NCBI GenBank assembly: GCA_947259915.1
Contig: CAMYOC010000044.1
Coordinates: forward strand, 1 to 64,000
Length of the DNA stretch: 64,000 nucleotides
Reading direction: 5' to 3'
Origin: an uncultured Gammaproteobacteria bacterium
Lineage (GTDB): Bacteria > Pseudomonadota > Gammaproteobacteria > Steroidobacterales > XN24
Part shown: one piece after another, positions 1-9,989 of the stretch
How positions within the stretch are numbered: the first letter of the stretch is position 1
How the letters are laid out: every line of letters starts with the position of its first letter
The notes under the pieces: generated by a model
Seen by the model: only the letters and a program-made list of their open reading frames with translations
What the model was told of the DNA's origin: nothing
Databases searched by the model: none
Position numbers and translations under genes: made by a program

Positions 1-53
1 TGCTCGATCTTCTGTTTGATGAGATCGCTGATCTCGGATGCCTTGATTGACAT
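1..53 (-). CDS. atpA: ATP synthase F1 subunit alpha, N-terminal fragment
   Basis: Only the first 17 codons lie in the window; the gene runs off the left edge. The start is the ATG at 53, and the visible residues (MSIKASEISDLIKQKIE) match the N-terminus of the F1 alpha subunit. It follows atpH by 14 bases, the standard place in the atp operon. Alpha carries non-catalytic nucleotide sites in the F1 head. Identification rests on a short match plus strong synteny. Confidence 0.9.
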   Translation of the reverse strand, partial: MSIKASEISDLIKQKIE

Positions 54-67
54 GTTCGCAAATCCTC

Positions 68-604
68 TCAGTGGGTCAGGGCGCTGGCGAGGCGATCGAG
101 CCTCCCGCGGAGCGACCCGTCGATAACCAGATCGCCGGCGCGCACCACGGCGCCACCCAGCAACGACTCGTCGATTTCACAATGTAGCCGGACGTTCCTG
201 CCCAGCCGCTCGCGCATGGCTGCGGCGATCTTCTGCTGCTGCGGCTCGTCCAGCGCGATGGCCGAAGTCACAGCGACATCGACGATCTTCTCCGCCTCCG
301 CCCGCAGATGCTCGAATTCCATCGCGATCTCGGGGAGATAAGCCAGGCGGTCGTTGACCGCCAGCAGACCGATGAAATTCTTGCCCAACTGGTCGGCCCG
401 CTCACCGCAGGTTTCGATCATCGCGTCTGCCAGCTTGCGGTTGTCCACGCCTGGATTCCCCAGCAGCGCATCAAAGCCGGGATCGGCTGCGACCTCGGCC
501 GCGGCCATAAGCAACCCGGACCAGGCGGCGTATGCCTCATGCTCCCGGGCCAGCTCGAATACAGCTTTGGCATAGGGCCGTGCGACAGTGATCTTCTCAG
601 CCAT
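68..604 (-). CDS. atpH: ATP synthase F1 subunit delta
   Basis: A 178-residue protein of normal length for the delta (OSCP-like) subunit, which ties the F1 head to the peripheral b-stalk. The N-terminal half is helical (VARPYAKAVFELA at about 7-19). The C-terminal family signature appears near residues 145-172 as SLLGGAVVRAGDLVIDGSLR. It sits between atpF and atpA with short gaps, so it is translated from the atp polycistron. Nothing unusual is seen. Confidence 0.97.
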   Translation of the reverse strand: MAEKITVARPYAKAVFELAREHEAYAAWSGLLMAAAEVAADPGFDALLGNPGVDNRKLADAMIETCGERADQLGKNFIGLLAVNDRLAYLPEIAMEFEHLRAEAEKIVDVAVTSAIALDEPQQQKIAAAMRERLGRNVRLHCEIDESLLGGAVVRAGDLVIDGSLRGRLDRLASALTH

Positions 605-620
605 GGTCAGCGCTCCCGGT

Positions 621-1091
621 TCAGAGCTCGGCCGCGAGCTTGTTCAGGATATCCTGATGGGCGGCGGCGTCGACCTCCCGCCCCAGCAACTGCCGTGCAC
701 CCTGCACCGCGATCGCCGCGACCTGACCACGCAGCGCCTCGCGAGCACGGTTGGCCTCCTGCTCGATCTCGGCACGGGCCTGGGCGATAAGACGCTCACC
801 TTCGGCCACCGCGGCCTGCTGCGCCTCGGCGATCATCTCCTTGGAGCGACGCTCGGCGTGCTTGATGATCTCGGCGGCCTCCTCGCGGGATTCGCGCACC
901 GTCTCGTTGTACTGTCCGCGGGCACGCGCCAATTCCTGCTGACCTTCCTCTGCCGCCGCCAGGCCATCGGCGATCTTCTTTTGCCGATCATCCAGGGCCT
1001 GCATCATCGGCGGCCAGACGTACTTCATGCAGAACCACACAAAGACGAGCATCGCGATGCTCTGGCCGATTAATGTTAGGTTGAAATCCAC
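621..1091 (-). CDS. atpF: ATP synthase F0 subunit b
   Basis: A 156-residue protein, the usual size for proteobacterial subunit b. One membrane segment lies at the N-terminus (about 5-25), followed by a long charged Ala/Glu/Arg-rich helix that forms the peripheral-stalk coiled coil. It dimerises and holds F1 stationary against the turning c-ring. It lies between atpE and atpH on the same strand. Family and context agree. Confidence 0.97.
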   Translation of the reverse strand: MDFNLTLIGQSIAMLVFVWFCMKYVWPPMMQALDDRQKKIADGLAAAEEGQQELARARGQYNETVRESREEAAEIIKHAERRSKEMIAEAQQAAVAEGERLIAQARAEIEQEANRAREALRGQVAAIAVQGARQLLGREVDAAAHQDILNKLAAEL

Positions 1092-1136
1092 CTTGCCACT
1101 CCTCGTTATTGCGGTCCGTAGCGAGCGTCGGGTTTG

Positions 1137-1415
<279 letters not shown>

Positions 1416-1452
1416 CTAGTCAGGTTTTGATGGCTTACAAAAGAAAACGAAA

Positions 1453-2268
<816 letters not shown>

Positions 2269-2694
2269 TCAACCCGTTGTTGAGGATCCAGAATCCCGGT
2301 CGCTGACCAGGAAAACCAAAACTATTGCCTGCGTAATCACGAAGGCGGTAAACAACCAACCTGCCGCCAGCGGTCTGACCAGCACGAACACCACCGCAAA
2401 CATCGCCGCCGTCAGCGCCAGTTTCCCCGCCATGCCCACATAAGACGCCGTTACCATGCGACGCGGGTCATTGGTGGCCCCGCCCGCGACGATCCGCAAC
2501 CCCATAAAGGCGTTAGGAATCACGCAGATCAGACCCCCGAGGAGTGCCGACCAGGCGGCCGTGCGCCCGGCCGCTACCAGCGCGATACCACCGATCAGCA
2601 TTCCTGCTGACAGCTGTGCGATCAAAACCCTGGAAACGGCAGCCAGTGGGTTTACGTCCGGCGCGATATTCACGCTGCAGAGAGCCCCCGGCAC
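2269..2694 (-). CDS. atpI: ATP synthase subunit I
   Basis: A small, very hydrophobic protein of up to 141 residues with four predicted membrane segments, first in the atp operon. Subunit I is non-essential and helps assemble the c-ring. It contains the family-like ALLGGLICVIPNAFMG segment. The start is uncertain: GTG at 2694 gives 141 residues and GTG at 2673 gives 134; neither has a strong ribosome site. Sequence conservation in this family is low, so context carries much of the call. Confidence 0.85.
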   Translation of the reverse strand: MPGALCSVNIAPDVNPLAAVSRVLIAQLSAGMLIGGIALVAAGRTAAWSALLGGLICVIPNAFMGLRIVAGGATNDPRRMVTASYVGMAGKLALTAAMFAVVFVLVRPLAAGWLFTAFVITQAIVLVFLVSDRDSGSSTTG

Positions 2695-2728
2695 CCGATT
2701 CCATTGAAAAACCTGTAGACAATTCCGG

Positions 2729-2774
2729 CGAAAATAAAAACGCCACTAACCCCGGTCGAGCGGTGTGTGGCGTT
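2729..2774 (-). terminator. Hairpin plus U-tract in the atp leader
   Basis: An 8-bp perfect inverted repeat (AACGCCAC at 2739-2746 and GTGGCGTT at 2767-2774) is followed, reading the minus strand, by TTTTTATTTTC. That is the form of an intrinsic terminator. It lies after the proposed atp promoter (2829-2858) and before atpI. It could end parB transcripts or act as an attenuator of atp. The 20-base loop makes it weaker than a textbook terminator. Confidence 0.5.
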
Positions 2775-2828
2775 ACCACCGGGCCCCTAACCTGGAACCC
2801 AAACGGACGACCGGGCCGGAGCCCCATT

Positions 2829-2858
2829 ATTATAGAGGCGGCCGCTGCCGCAGCGCAA
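2829..2858 (-). promoter_or_regulatory. Candidate sigma-70 promoter of the atp operon
   Basis: On the minus strand a perfect TATAAT (2829-2834) lies 18 bases downstream of TTGCGC (2853-2858), which matches the -35 consensus in only its first three bases. It lies just after parB and points at atpI. The predicted start near 2822 gives a leader of about 130 bases that contains the 2729-2774 hairpin. Confidence 0.5.
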
Positions 2859-2870
2859 CGTGAGACCTGA

Positions 2871-3755
2871 TTACTTGAAGTGGGCGAGGATGCCCTCGAA
2901 CTCGTCGACGCTGTTATAGCCGATGACGAGCTTGCCTTTGCCGCCGGCGCTGTGTTGTATGCTGACGCTGGCCCCCAGCCGGTCGCCGAGATCGGCCTCC
3001 AGCCGCTGGATATCCGGGTCCTTCCGCGGCGCCGTTTTCTTGCCCGGCGCGCCGGCATGGGCGGCCAGACGCTTGACCAGCCGCTCGGTCTCGCGCACCG
3101 ACATGGCGGCCGCAGCCACCTTGCGGGCAGCCGCCGCCTGCTCGCCGGCATCGCTCAATGCCAGCAGGGCCCGGGCATGGCCCATCTCGAGCTTGCGTGA
3201 CTCCACCAGGGCCTTGGCCTCCGGGCACAAATCCAGCAGTCGCAGCAGGTTGCTGACCGCCGCCCTCGACCGGCCCACGGCATCGGCCGCCAGCTGGTGA
3301 GTCATGTCGAATTCGTCTATCAGCCGCTCCAGCGCACGGGCTTCCTCGAGCGGATTGAGGTTCTCGCGCTGGATATTCTCGATCAGTGACATGGCGACGG
3401 CCGCCGAATCCCCGACCTCGCGCACTACCGCCGGAATCTCCTGGAGACCCGCGAGCTGGGCCGCCCGCCAACGACGTTCGCCGGCGATGATCTCGTAGCG
3501 CACCTGGCCCGCGGCCTCCGTCAGCGCCCGGACCACGATGGGCTGGACCACGCCCTGGGCACGGATCGAGCTGGCCAGCTCATCCAGCGACTCGGGTCGC
3601 ATATCCATACGGGGCTGGTACTTGCCGCGTTGTAGCTGGTCGACGGGCAGTGCACGCAGCTGTCCATCAACAGACGCCACGCCGCCCTTGTCGGCGGACG
3701 GTGAACTGAGCAATGCGTCGAGGCCGCGGCCGAGAGTGCGTCGCCTGGCAGGCAT
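2871..3755 (-). CDS. parB: Chromosome-partitioning protein ParB
   Basis: A 294-residue CTP-dependent clamp that loads at parS and spreads to mark the origin region for segregation by ParA. Visible features are the basic ParA-interacting N-terminus (RRRTLGRGLDALL), the GERRWRA CTP/arginine motif near 92-98, the NIQRENLNP motif near 129-137, a central HTH that reads parS, and a C-terminal dimerisation domain ending in ILAHFK. It lies 59 bases after parA. Two parS-like palindromes lie in recF at 34.1 and 34.7 kb. The ATG at 3755 suits the usual N-terminus. Confidence 0.97.
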   Translation of the reverse strand: MPARRRTLGRGLDALLSSPSADKGGVASVDGQLRALPVDQLQRGKYQPRMDMRPESLDELASSIRAQGVVQPIVVRALTEAAGQVRYEIIAGERRWRAAQLAGLQEIPAVVREVGDSAAVAMSLIENIQRENLNPLEEARALERLIDEFDMTHQLAADAVGRSRAAVSNLLRLLDLCPEAKALVESRKLEMGHARALLALSDAGEQAAAARKVAAAAMSVRETERLVKRLAAHAGAPGKKTAPRKDPDIQRLEADLGDRLGASVSIQHSAGGKGKLVIGYNSVDEFEGILAHFK

Positions 3756-3814
3756 GGGTGTCGTCTCTTTGAGTTGGTCGGGTATCCGGCTCGGGGCAAG
3801 AAGTGTAGCAGAGC

Positions 3815-4600
3815 TCAGACGCTGACCTGGGATTCGGCCTCTTCGCGCCGGATCATCTCACCGGCGAGAGCCAGATAGGACAGCGCCCCGCGTGAATACT
3901 TGTCGTGGAACAGCGCGGGCATGCCAAAACTGGGCGCCTCGGCCAGACGTACATTACGCGGGATCACGGTGCGGTACACCTTGTCGCCAAAATGCATGAT
4001 CAGCTGCCCGGACACCTCGTTGGCGAGATTGTTGCGCGGGTCGAACATGGTCCGCAGCAGGCCCTCCAGCCGCAGCTCCGGATTGACCGCGCCACGGATC
4101 TGCTCGACCGTGGACATCAGCGCGGACAGCCCTTCCAGCGCGTAATATTCGCACTGCATCGGGATCAGGACACCGGTGGCAGCGGTCAGCGCATTGACCG
4201 TCAGCATGTTTATCGAGGGCGGACAGTCGATCAGGATGTAGTCATAGTCCGGCAGCAGCGGCGTCAACGCGTTACGCAAGCGGGTCTCGCGGCCGAATTC
4301 GCTGATCAGACGGACCTCGGCGGTGGTCAGATCGGCATTGGCCGGCAGCACATCGAAGCCGGCGTCGGGTGCCGGGATAAGCACTTCCCGCGCACCGGCG
4401 TCGCCCAGCAGAACTTCGCAGCTGGTGATCTCGAGATCATTCTTGTCGATCCCGGAGCCCATGGTGGCGTTGCCCTGGGGGTCCAGATCGACCAGCAACA
4501 CCCGCCGCCTGGTCGCGGCCAGCGAGGCGGCCAGATTGACGGCGGTGGTGGTCTTGCCGACCCCGCCTTTCTGGTTGGCGACCGCGAGTATCCTGGTCAT
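3815..4600 (-). CDS. parA: Chromosome-partitioning ATPase ParA (Soj)
   Basis: A 261-residue Walker-type ATPase that forms ATP-dependent dimers on DNA and pulls ParB-parS complexes apart. The deviant Walker A is KGGVGKTT at 11-18, with the signature first lysine. DLDPQGNAT and YDYILIDCPPS supply the remaining nucleotide-site motifs. Its length and short N-terminus mark it as the small chromosomal type with no HTH. The gene starts 4 bases after the rsmG stop, as expected for an rsmG-parA-parB operon. Confidence 0.97.
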   Translation of the reverse strand: MTRILAVANQKGGVGKTTTAVNLAASLAATRRRVLLVDLDPQGNATMGSGIDKNDLEITSCEVLLGDAGAREVLIPAPDAGFDVLPANADLTTAEVRLISEFGRETRLRNALTPLLPDYDYILIDCPPSINMLTVNALTAATGVLIPMQCEYYALEGLSALMSTVEQIRGAVNPELRLEGLLRTMFDPRNNLANEVSGQLIMHFGDKVYRTVIPRNVRLAEAPSFGMPALFHDKYSRGALSYLALAGEMIRREEAESQVSV

Positions 4601-4604
4601 GGCA

Positions 4605-5246
4605 TCAGTCAGCGCTCCGGCGCGCGATCTCCAGCAAATGTCGTTGTCCGCTCGATCCGGGCACGCTCAGACTGCGGTTCTCGTCGATCACCCAGCCGGG
4701 CGGCAGTGCCTCGATCTCGGTCTTATCCAGACGTCCCTTCATCGCGAGGAGACGGCCATCCGGTCCGCACAGGTGCCCGGCCTTATCGACAAAATCCGCC
4801 AGCGCGGCAAAGGCGCGGCTGATCACGGTATCAAAGCCCGGTTCGCTGGCATAGTCCTGGACCCGGGCGTGCACCACCTCCACGTTATCCAGCCCCAGTC
4901 GGGCCACCACGTGGCGCAGAAAGCTGACCCGCTTGGCCGCACTGTCCAACAGCAGGAACCGGTATCCGGGCCGGGCCATCGCCAGTGGCAGACCCGGCAG
5001 CCCGGCGCCGCTGCCCACATCGACGATGCGGGGGCCGCGCAGCCAGGGCAGCACCACCAGGCTGTCGAGCAGATGACGCGACACCATCTCTTCCGGGTCG
5101 CGGACCGCGGTCAGGTTATGGCTGCGATTCCAGCGATCGAGCAGCGTGACATAGGCATCGAGCTGCGCCGCCAGCTGCTTCGGCGCGGGTATGCCGAGCC
5201 CGGTCAGCGCAGCACTCAGCCGTTCCTGCCGCCCGGCCCCGGTCAA
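4605..5246 (-). CDS. rsmG: 16S rRNA (guanine527-N7)-methyltransferase RsmG
   Basis: A 213-residue SAM-dependent methyltransferase that makes m7G527 in the 530 loop of 16S rRNA; its loss gives low-level streptomycin resistance in other bacteria. The glycine-rich SAM motif is VDVGSGAGLPGLPLA at about 75-89, and the family RFLLLDSAAKRVSFL follows. The start appears to be TTG at 5246, since no ATG precedes the conserved core. The usual upstream partner mnmG is 16 kb away, replaced by prpD on the same strand. Confidence 0.95.
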   Translation of the reverse strand: MTGAGRQERLSAALTGLGIPAPKQLAAQLDAYVTLLDRWNRSHNLTAVRDPEEMVSRHLLDSLVVLPWLRGPRIVDVGSGAGLPGLPLAMARPGYRFLLLDSAAKRVSFLRHVVARLGLDNVEVVHARVQDYASEPGFDTVISRAFAALADFVDKAGHLCGPDGRLLAMKGRLDKTEIEALPPGWVIDENRSLSVPGSSGQRHLLEIARRSAD

Positions 5247-5307
5247 GACCGGACCCGCCTCAGGCCCCCGCGCCGGGCCGACGCTGAAGTCCGCCCGGGC
5301 AGGACGT

Positions 5308-6759
5308 TCAGACCTCGACCAGCAGCGCGACGAACTCGTCTACCGGCGTCGCCTCCAGTCGTGTCTGATCAGCGCAGAGCTCACGCAACGCGGAGAACTG
5401 TTGCTCCGTCAGTTTGTTCTCGAGGCTGCGCTCGAACTTGTCGACCAGCACCGGGATACCCTCCTCGCGCCGGCGACGATGGCCGATCGGATACTCGACC
5501 TCGACCCGCGGCGTCGCCGTGCCGTCCTTGAAGAACACCTGCACCGCATTGCCGATGTAACGCTTGTCGGCATCGTAATAATCGCGCGTGAATCGCTTGT
5601 TCTCTTTCACCTTCATGCGCTCACGCAGCGCGTCGATGCGCGGATCGGCCGCCACCTCGTTTTCATAGTCCCGCCCCGTGAGCCGCCCGAACGCCAGCGG
5701 CACCGCTACCATGTACTGTATGCAATGGTCGCGATCGGCCGGGTTATCCAGCGGCCCGGTCTTGTCGATGATCCGCACGCCGGGTTCCTGGGTCTCGATC
5801 ACGATCTCCTTCACCTCGTCCAGCCGCTCCCTGACTTCCTCATGCAGGCTCATGGCGCACTCGACCGCGGTCTGTGCATGGAACTCCGCCGGGTAGGAGA
5901 TCTTGAACAACACGTTTTCCATCACGTAGCTGCCCAGCGCCTGCGGGAAGCTGAAGCTGTTGCCGCCGAACAGCACGTCGTAAAAACCCCAGGTCGGAGC
6001 CGACAATGCTGACGGATAGCCCATCTCACCGGTCATCGCGATCAACGCATGACGCACGCCGCGGCTGGTGGCGTCACCGGCCGCCCAGCTCTTGCGCGAG
6101 CCGGTATTGGGCGCGTGGCGATAGGTACGCAGCGCGCCGCCGTCGATCCAGGCATTGGAGACCGCGTTGATGATCTGCTCGCGGTCGCCACCGAGCATCG
6201 CCGTGACCACCGCAGTGGTCGCCACACGCACCAGCAACACATGATCGAGACCGACACGGTTAAAGCTGTTCTCCAGCGCGATCACGCCCTGGATTTCATG
6301 GGCCTTGATCATCGCGGTCAACACGTCGCGCACGGTAAGTGGCGCTCGCCCCTCGGCCCGGGCCTGGCGGCTCAGATAGTCCGCCACCGCCAGGATCCCG
6401 CCGAGATTGTCTGACGGATGACCCCATTCGGCGGCCAGCCAGGTGTCGTTGAAGTCCAGCCAGCGGATCATCGCGCCGATATTGAACGCACCCTGTACCG
6501 GATCGAGTTCCCACGCGGTTCCCGGCACCCTGCTGCCTCCGGCCATGGTAGCGCCGGGCACCACCGGGCCGAGCAGCTTGGTACAGGCTGGATAGTCCAG
6601 AGCCTGGAAGCCGCAGGCCAGCGTGTCCATCAGGCAATGGCGCGCTGTCTCGTAAGCGAGCTCGCTGTTGATGGTGTGAGCCGCGGCGTATTCGGCAATA
6701 TCGACCAGCGGTTGATCGGGATCGGTGCGCTTGGCCGAACGGACATCAAAAGATGACAT
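5308..6759 (-). CDS. prpD: 2-methylcitrate dehydratase PrpD
   Basis: A 483-residue MmgE/PrpD protein, the length of the E. coli enzyme and highly similar to it as recalled. It dehydrates 2-methylcitrate to 2-methyl-cis-aconitate in the methylcitrate cycle for propionyl-CoA. Recognisable blocks are [43 protein letters not shown] and [15 protein letters not shown] chose the ATG at 6759 over an upstream extension because it has AGGAGC just before it and gives the family N-terminus. It is the last gene of prpB-prpC-prpD. No acnD or prpF is present, consistent with the PrpD-type pathway. Confidence 0.95.
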   Translation of the reverse strand: MSSFDVRSAKRTDPDQPLVDIAEYAAAHTINSELAYETARHCLMDTLACGFQALDYPACTKLLGPVVPGATMAGGSRVPGTAWELDPVQGAFNIGAMIRWLDFNDTWLAAEWGHPSDNLGGILAVADYLSRQARAEGRAPLTVRDVLTAMIKAHEIQGVIALENSFNRVGLDHVLLVRVATTAVVTAMLGGDREQIINAVSNAWIDGGALRTYRHAPNTGSRKSWAAGDATSRGVRHALIAMTGEMGYPSALSAPTWGFYDVLFGGNSFSFPQALGSYVMENVLFKISYPAEFHAQTAVECAMSLHEEVRERLDEVKEIVIETQEPGVRIIDKTGPLDNPADRDHCIQYMVAVPLAFGRLTGRDYENEVAADPRIDALRERMKVKENKRFTRDYYDADKRYIGNAVQVFFKDGTATPRVEVEYPIGHRRRREEGIPVLVDKFERSLENKLTEQQFSALRELCADQTRLEATPVDEFVALLVEV

Positions 6760-6796
6760 GCTTGCTCCTGTCAGATAACTCGAATGGGGCCCGGCT

Positions 6797-7921
6797 TTAC
6801 GGCCGCTGGTCCAGCGGGACCATTTTTTGTAACGGCGGACCGATGTAGTCGGCACCGGGCCGGATCAGTCGGTTATTGGCCCGCTGCTCCATCACGTGAG
6901 CCGACCAACCGGTGGTCCGCGAGCACACAAAAATTGGCGTAAATAACGGCGTCGGTATGCCCATAAAGTGATAGGCGGTCGCGGAAAAGAAGTCGGCATT
7001 CGGGAACAGCTTTTTCTCGTCCCACATCACGGTTTCGATGGTCTCGGACACGGCAAACAACCGTTGGTCACCGACCTCCTCGGACAGCTTCCGCGAAAAT
7101 TCCTTGATCACCTTGTTACGTGGATCCGAGGTCGTATACACGCGATGACCAAAGCCCATGATCTTGTCCTTGCGCGCCAGCGCCTCGCGGATGCCGGTGT
7201 CGGCGTCCGCAGCCGAATCAAAGCGCTGGACAAGCTCCATCGCGGCCTCGTTGGCGCCGCCGTGCAGCGGGCCCCGCAGCGCGCCGATCGCACCGGTGAT
7301 CGCTGAGTGGAAGTCCGACAACGTGGCGGCGATCACCCGAGCGGTAAAGGTGGACGCATTGAACTCGTGTTCCGCATAGAGGATCAGCGAGATGTCCAGC
7401 ACATGCTGGTGGAATTCGCTGGGCGGCCGATCGTGGAGCAGATGCAGAAAATGGCCGGCGACGCTGTCGTCTCCGGTCTCGGTGTCGATCCGTTTGCCGT
7501 CGGCATGGAACCGATACCAGTAGAGCAGGATCGACGGGAAACAGGCCAGCAGTCGGTCCGCCACATCGAGCTGCTGGTCGAAGCTCTGCTCCGGCTCCAG
7601 ATTACCGAGCATCGAACATCCGGTACGCAGCACGTCCATCGGATGAGCGCTGGCCGGGATCTCTTCGAGGGTCTGGCGCAGCGCCGCCGGCAGTGCGCGC
7701 ATGCCCTTGAGGCGCTCAATGTAAGCGGACAATTCTGCCGCATTGGGCAGCTTGCCGTAATGGAGCAGATAGGCCACTTCCTCAAAGCTCGCGTTCTCCG
7801 CCAGATCATAGATATCGTAGCCGCGGTAGGTCAGACCCGCGCCTTCCTTGCCCACGGTCGCGATCGCGGTTTCGCCCGCCGTGACGCCGGCCAGTCCGCC
7901 GGCCTTGTTCTTGTCGCTCAT
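6797..7921 (-). CDS. prpC: 2-methylcitrate synthase PrpC
   Basis: A 374-residue citrate-synthase-family enzyme that condenses propionyl-CoA with oxaloacetate. The catalytic residues of the family are visible: His220 ([11 protein letters not shown]), His259 (GFGHRVY) and Asp310 (NADFFSA). The short length without the long N-terminal domain of housekeeping citrate synthase, plus its place between prpB and prpD, favours methylcitrate synthase. The ATG at 7921 follows an AAGGAGAT-like ribosome site. Some of these enzymes also accept acetyl-CoA, which the sequence cannot rule out. Confidence 0.94.
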   Translation of the reverse strand: MSDKNKAGGLAGVTAGETAIATVGKEGAGLTYRGYDIYDLAENASFEEVAYLLHYGKLPNAAELSAYIERLKGMRALPAALRQTLEEIPASAHPMDVLRTGCSMLGNLEPEQSFDQQLDVADRLLACFPSILLYWYRFHADGKRIDTETGDDSVAGHFLHLLHDRPPSEFHQHVLDISLILYAEHEFNASTFTARVIAATLSDFHSAITGAIGALRGPLHGGANEAAMELVQRFDSAADADTGIREALARKDKIMGFGHRVYTTSDPRNKVIKEFSRKLSEEVGDQRLFAVSETIETVMWDEKKLFPNADFFSATAYHFMGIPTPLFTPIFVCSRTTGWSAHVMEQRANNRLIRPGADYIGPPLQKMVPLDQRP

Positions 7922-7967
7922 GGTCAATCTCCTTCTGTACTGGCGTTTTTGACGGGCGCTCCGGGAT

Positions 7968-8855
7968 TCAGTCCTGCTCGTCGGCGAACAGGCGGTCCAG
8001 CCGGGTCTCGTAGTCGTGGTATCCGAGCACCTCATAGAGCTCGCTGCGGGTCTGCATCCGCTCGAGCGTTTTCTTCTGCGTGCCCTCGTCGCGCAACGCA
8101 CCGTAGACGGCGATGGCGGCCTTACTCATCGCGCGGAACGCGGACAGGGGATATAGCGCGAGCCGCACCCCGGCGTCGCCGAGCTCGGCGGTGGTGAACA
8201 AGGGCGTCTTGCCAAACTCGGTGATGTTGGCCAGCACCGGCACGCCGATCGCGCCGGTGAAATCCCGGTATTCGTCCAGGGTCAGCAGGGCCTCGGCGAA
8301 GATCATGTCGGCGCCGGCCTCGACATAGGCCGCGGCGCGATCGAGCGCGGCCGCCTGGCCTTCCACCGCATGGGCGTCGGTGCGCGCCATGACGACGAAG
8401 CGGGGATCGGGTCTGGCGTCTACCGCCGCGCGGATCCGATCGCACATCTCGGCACCGGTCACCAGCGCCTTGCCGGGCCGGTGGCCGCAGCGTTTGGCCT
8501 GCACCTGGTCCTCGATATGCATGCCGGCGGCGCCGGCCCGGGTCAGGTCGCGCACCGTGCGCGCGATCATGAAAGCCTGGCCCCAACCGGTGTCGGCATC
8601 CACCAGCAACGGCAGCTCCGTGATCCCGCAGATACGGCGCACGTCCTCGCAGACGTCATTCAGGCTGGTGATACCGAGATCCGGAAGACCGAACGAGGCG
8701 TTGGCGACACCGGCTCCGGAAAGATAGATGGCGCGGAATCCGGCCTGTTCGGCCAAAAGCGCACTGTAGGCGTTGATGGTGCCCGCGACCTGTAGCGGAC
8801 GCTCGGCCTCCAGCGCCTGCCAGAGGCGTTCGCCCGCAGACGGGGTAGATGGCAT
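7968..8855 (-). CDS. prpB: 2-methylisocitrate lyase PrpB
   Basis: A 295-residue member of the isocitrate-lyase/PEP-mutase superfamily that splits 2-methylisocitrate into pyruvate and succinate. The signature KRCGH with its catalytic cysteine is at 121-125 (Cys123). The metal-binding block DADTGWG is at 86-92. Length equals that of E. coli PrpB. It is first of the three prp genes, 94 bases after acuI and 46 before prpC. No PrpR-type regulator lies nearby. Confidence 0.95.
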   Translation of the reverse strand: MPSTPSAGERLWQALEAERPLQVAGTINAYSALLAEQAGFRAIYLSGAGVANASFGLPDLGITSLNDVCEDVRRICGITELPLLVDADTGWGQAFMIARTVRDLTRAGAAGMHIEDQVQAKRCGHRPGKALVTGAEMCDRIRAAVDARPDPRFVVMARTDAHAVEGQAAALDRAAAYVEAGADMIFAEALLTLDEYRDFTGAIGVPVLANITEFGKTPLFTTAELGDAGVRLALYPLSAFRAMSKAAIAVYGALRDEGTQKKTLERMQTRSELYEVLGYHDYETRLDRLFADEQD

Positions 8856-8949
8856 ATGGGTCGACTCCGGGTTATGTGCCGGCCCCGCTCTATGCGGAAC
8901 GCCGGGGACCCATCATTTTAGCGCAGCGCTCAGACCTGCGACAGACGGA

Positions 8950-9942
8950 TTATGGCGCCAGCGCCACCAGGGTGCGTCCGCGGACGGTTCCGTCCATATA
9001 ACCCTGGAAGATTCCCGGCAGCTCATCCAGCTGCACGGTGCGGGTAGCGATCTGGTCCAGGTGCCGCGGCCTGAGATCGGTCGCCAGACGCGCCCAGACC
9101 GCGAGCCGTGGCTCGCGCGGCGTCTTGACCGAGTTGATCCCCAGCAGATTGATGCCGCGCAGGATAAACGGCATTACGGTCGTATCCAGCTTGAAGCTTT
9201 GTGCCAGACCGATGCTGGCGATGCTGCCCCACCAGTCGGTGGTGCGGATCAGCCAGCTCAGGGTCTCGCCGCCCAGGTTATCCACCGCACCGGCCCAGCG
9301 CGCGGCCTCCATCGGCCGGCTACCGTAGTCCACATCGTCCCGGAACAGGACTTCTGTCGCGCCCAGTTCCTCCAGATACGACGCCGAGTCTCGCTTACCG
9401 GTCAGCGCCGAGACCTGGTAGCCGAGACCACTCAACATATTCACCGCGAGGCTGCCAACACCGCCGGTGGCACCGGTCACCGCCACCGGGCCGCGCTGCG
9501 GGGTCAGGCCGTTCAATTCCAGTCGCGACACCGCGAGACCGGCGGTGAACCCGGCGGTGCCCAGACTCATGGCCTGCAATGCGTCGAGACCCTCGGGCAG
9601 CGGGATGACCCAATCCCCCTGCACGCGGACGAACTCGGCGTAGCCTCCGTCCCGCTCCTCACCCAGACCGCAGCCCGTGACGAGCACCGGATCCCCGGCG
9701 GCATAACGCGGATCCTCTGAGCTGTGGATCACGCCGGCGACATCGATGCCACCAACCATCGGGAAGCTGCGCATGATCCTGCCGGCGCCGGTAGCCGCGA
9801 GGGCATCTTTGTAATTAACGCTGCTGTATTCGGCGCGGATAACGACATCGCCGGGCGGCAGATCGTCGAGGGACAGCTCATCGATACGGCAGTCGATCGC
9901 GCCATCGTCCTTATGGACACGTAGTGCTTTGAACTTGCTCAT
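8950..9942 (-). CDS. acuI: Acrylyl-CoA reductase (NADPH), AcuI/YhdH family
   Basis: A 330-residue zinc-free medium-chain reductase. It carries the family's SSVNYKDALAATG block near 40-52, a Rossmann glycine motif in TGATGGVGSLA near 149-159, and the C-terminal TVMPFILRGINL block. AcuI converts toxic acrylyl-CoA to propionyl-CoA. The ATG at 9942, preceded by GGGAGAAAG, was preferred to longer readings because it matches the family N-terminus. Its place directly upstream of prpB suggests its product feeds the methylcitrate cycle. A generic quinone-oxidoreductase role cannot be excluded. Confidence 0.88.
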   Translation of the reverse strand: MSKFKALRVHKDDGAIDCRIDELSLDDLPPGDVVIRAEYSSVNYKDALAATGAGRIMRSFPMVGGIDVAGVIHSSEDPRYAAGDPVLVTGCGLGEERDGGYAEFVRVQGDWVIPLPEGLDALQAMSLGTAGFTAGLAVSRLELNGLTPQRGPVAVTGATGGVGSLAVNMLSGLGYQVSALTGKRDSASYLEELGATEVLFRDDVDYGSRPMEAARWAGAVDNLGGETLSWLIRTTDWWGSIASIGLAQSFKLDTTVMPFILRGINLLGINSVKTPREPRLAVWARLATDLRPRHLDQIATRTVQLDELPGIFQGYMDGTVRGRTLVALAP

Positions 9943-9989
9943 CTTTCTTTCTCCCAGATGTCCGGTGCGGCCTGGCTTTGCTGCCGCGA

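Noticed and set aside
3905-4822. 305-codon plus-strand frame opposite parA
   Set aside because: Antisense shadow; low-complexity Gln/Arg/His-rich translation and no ribosome site.
6881-6900. Further parS sites at other CACGTG cores, such as the one near 6890
   Set aside because: Flanks do not match the 16-bp palindrome; only the two recF sites do.
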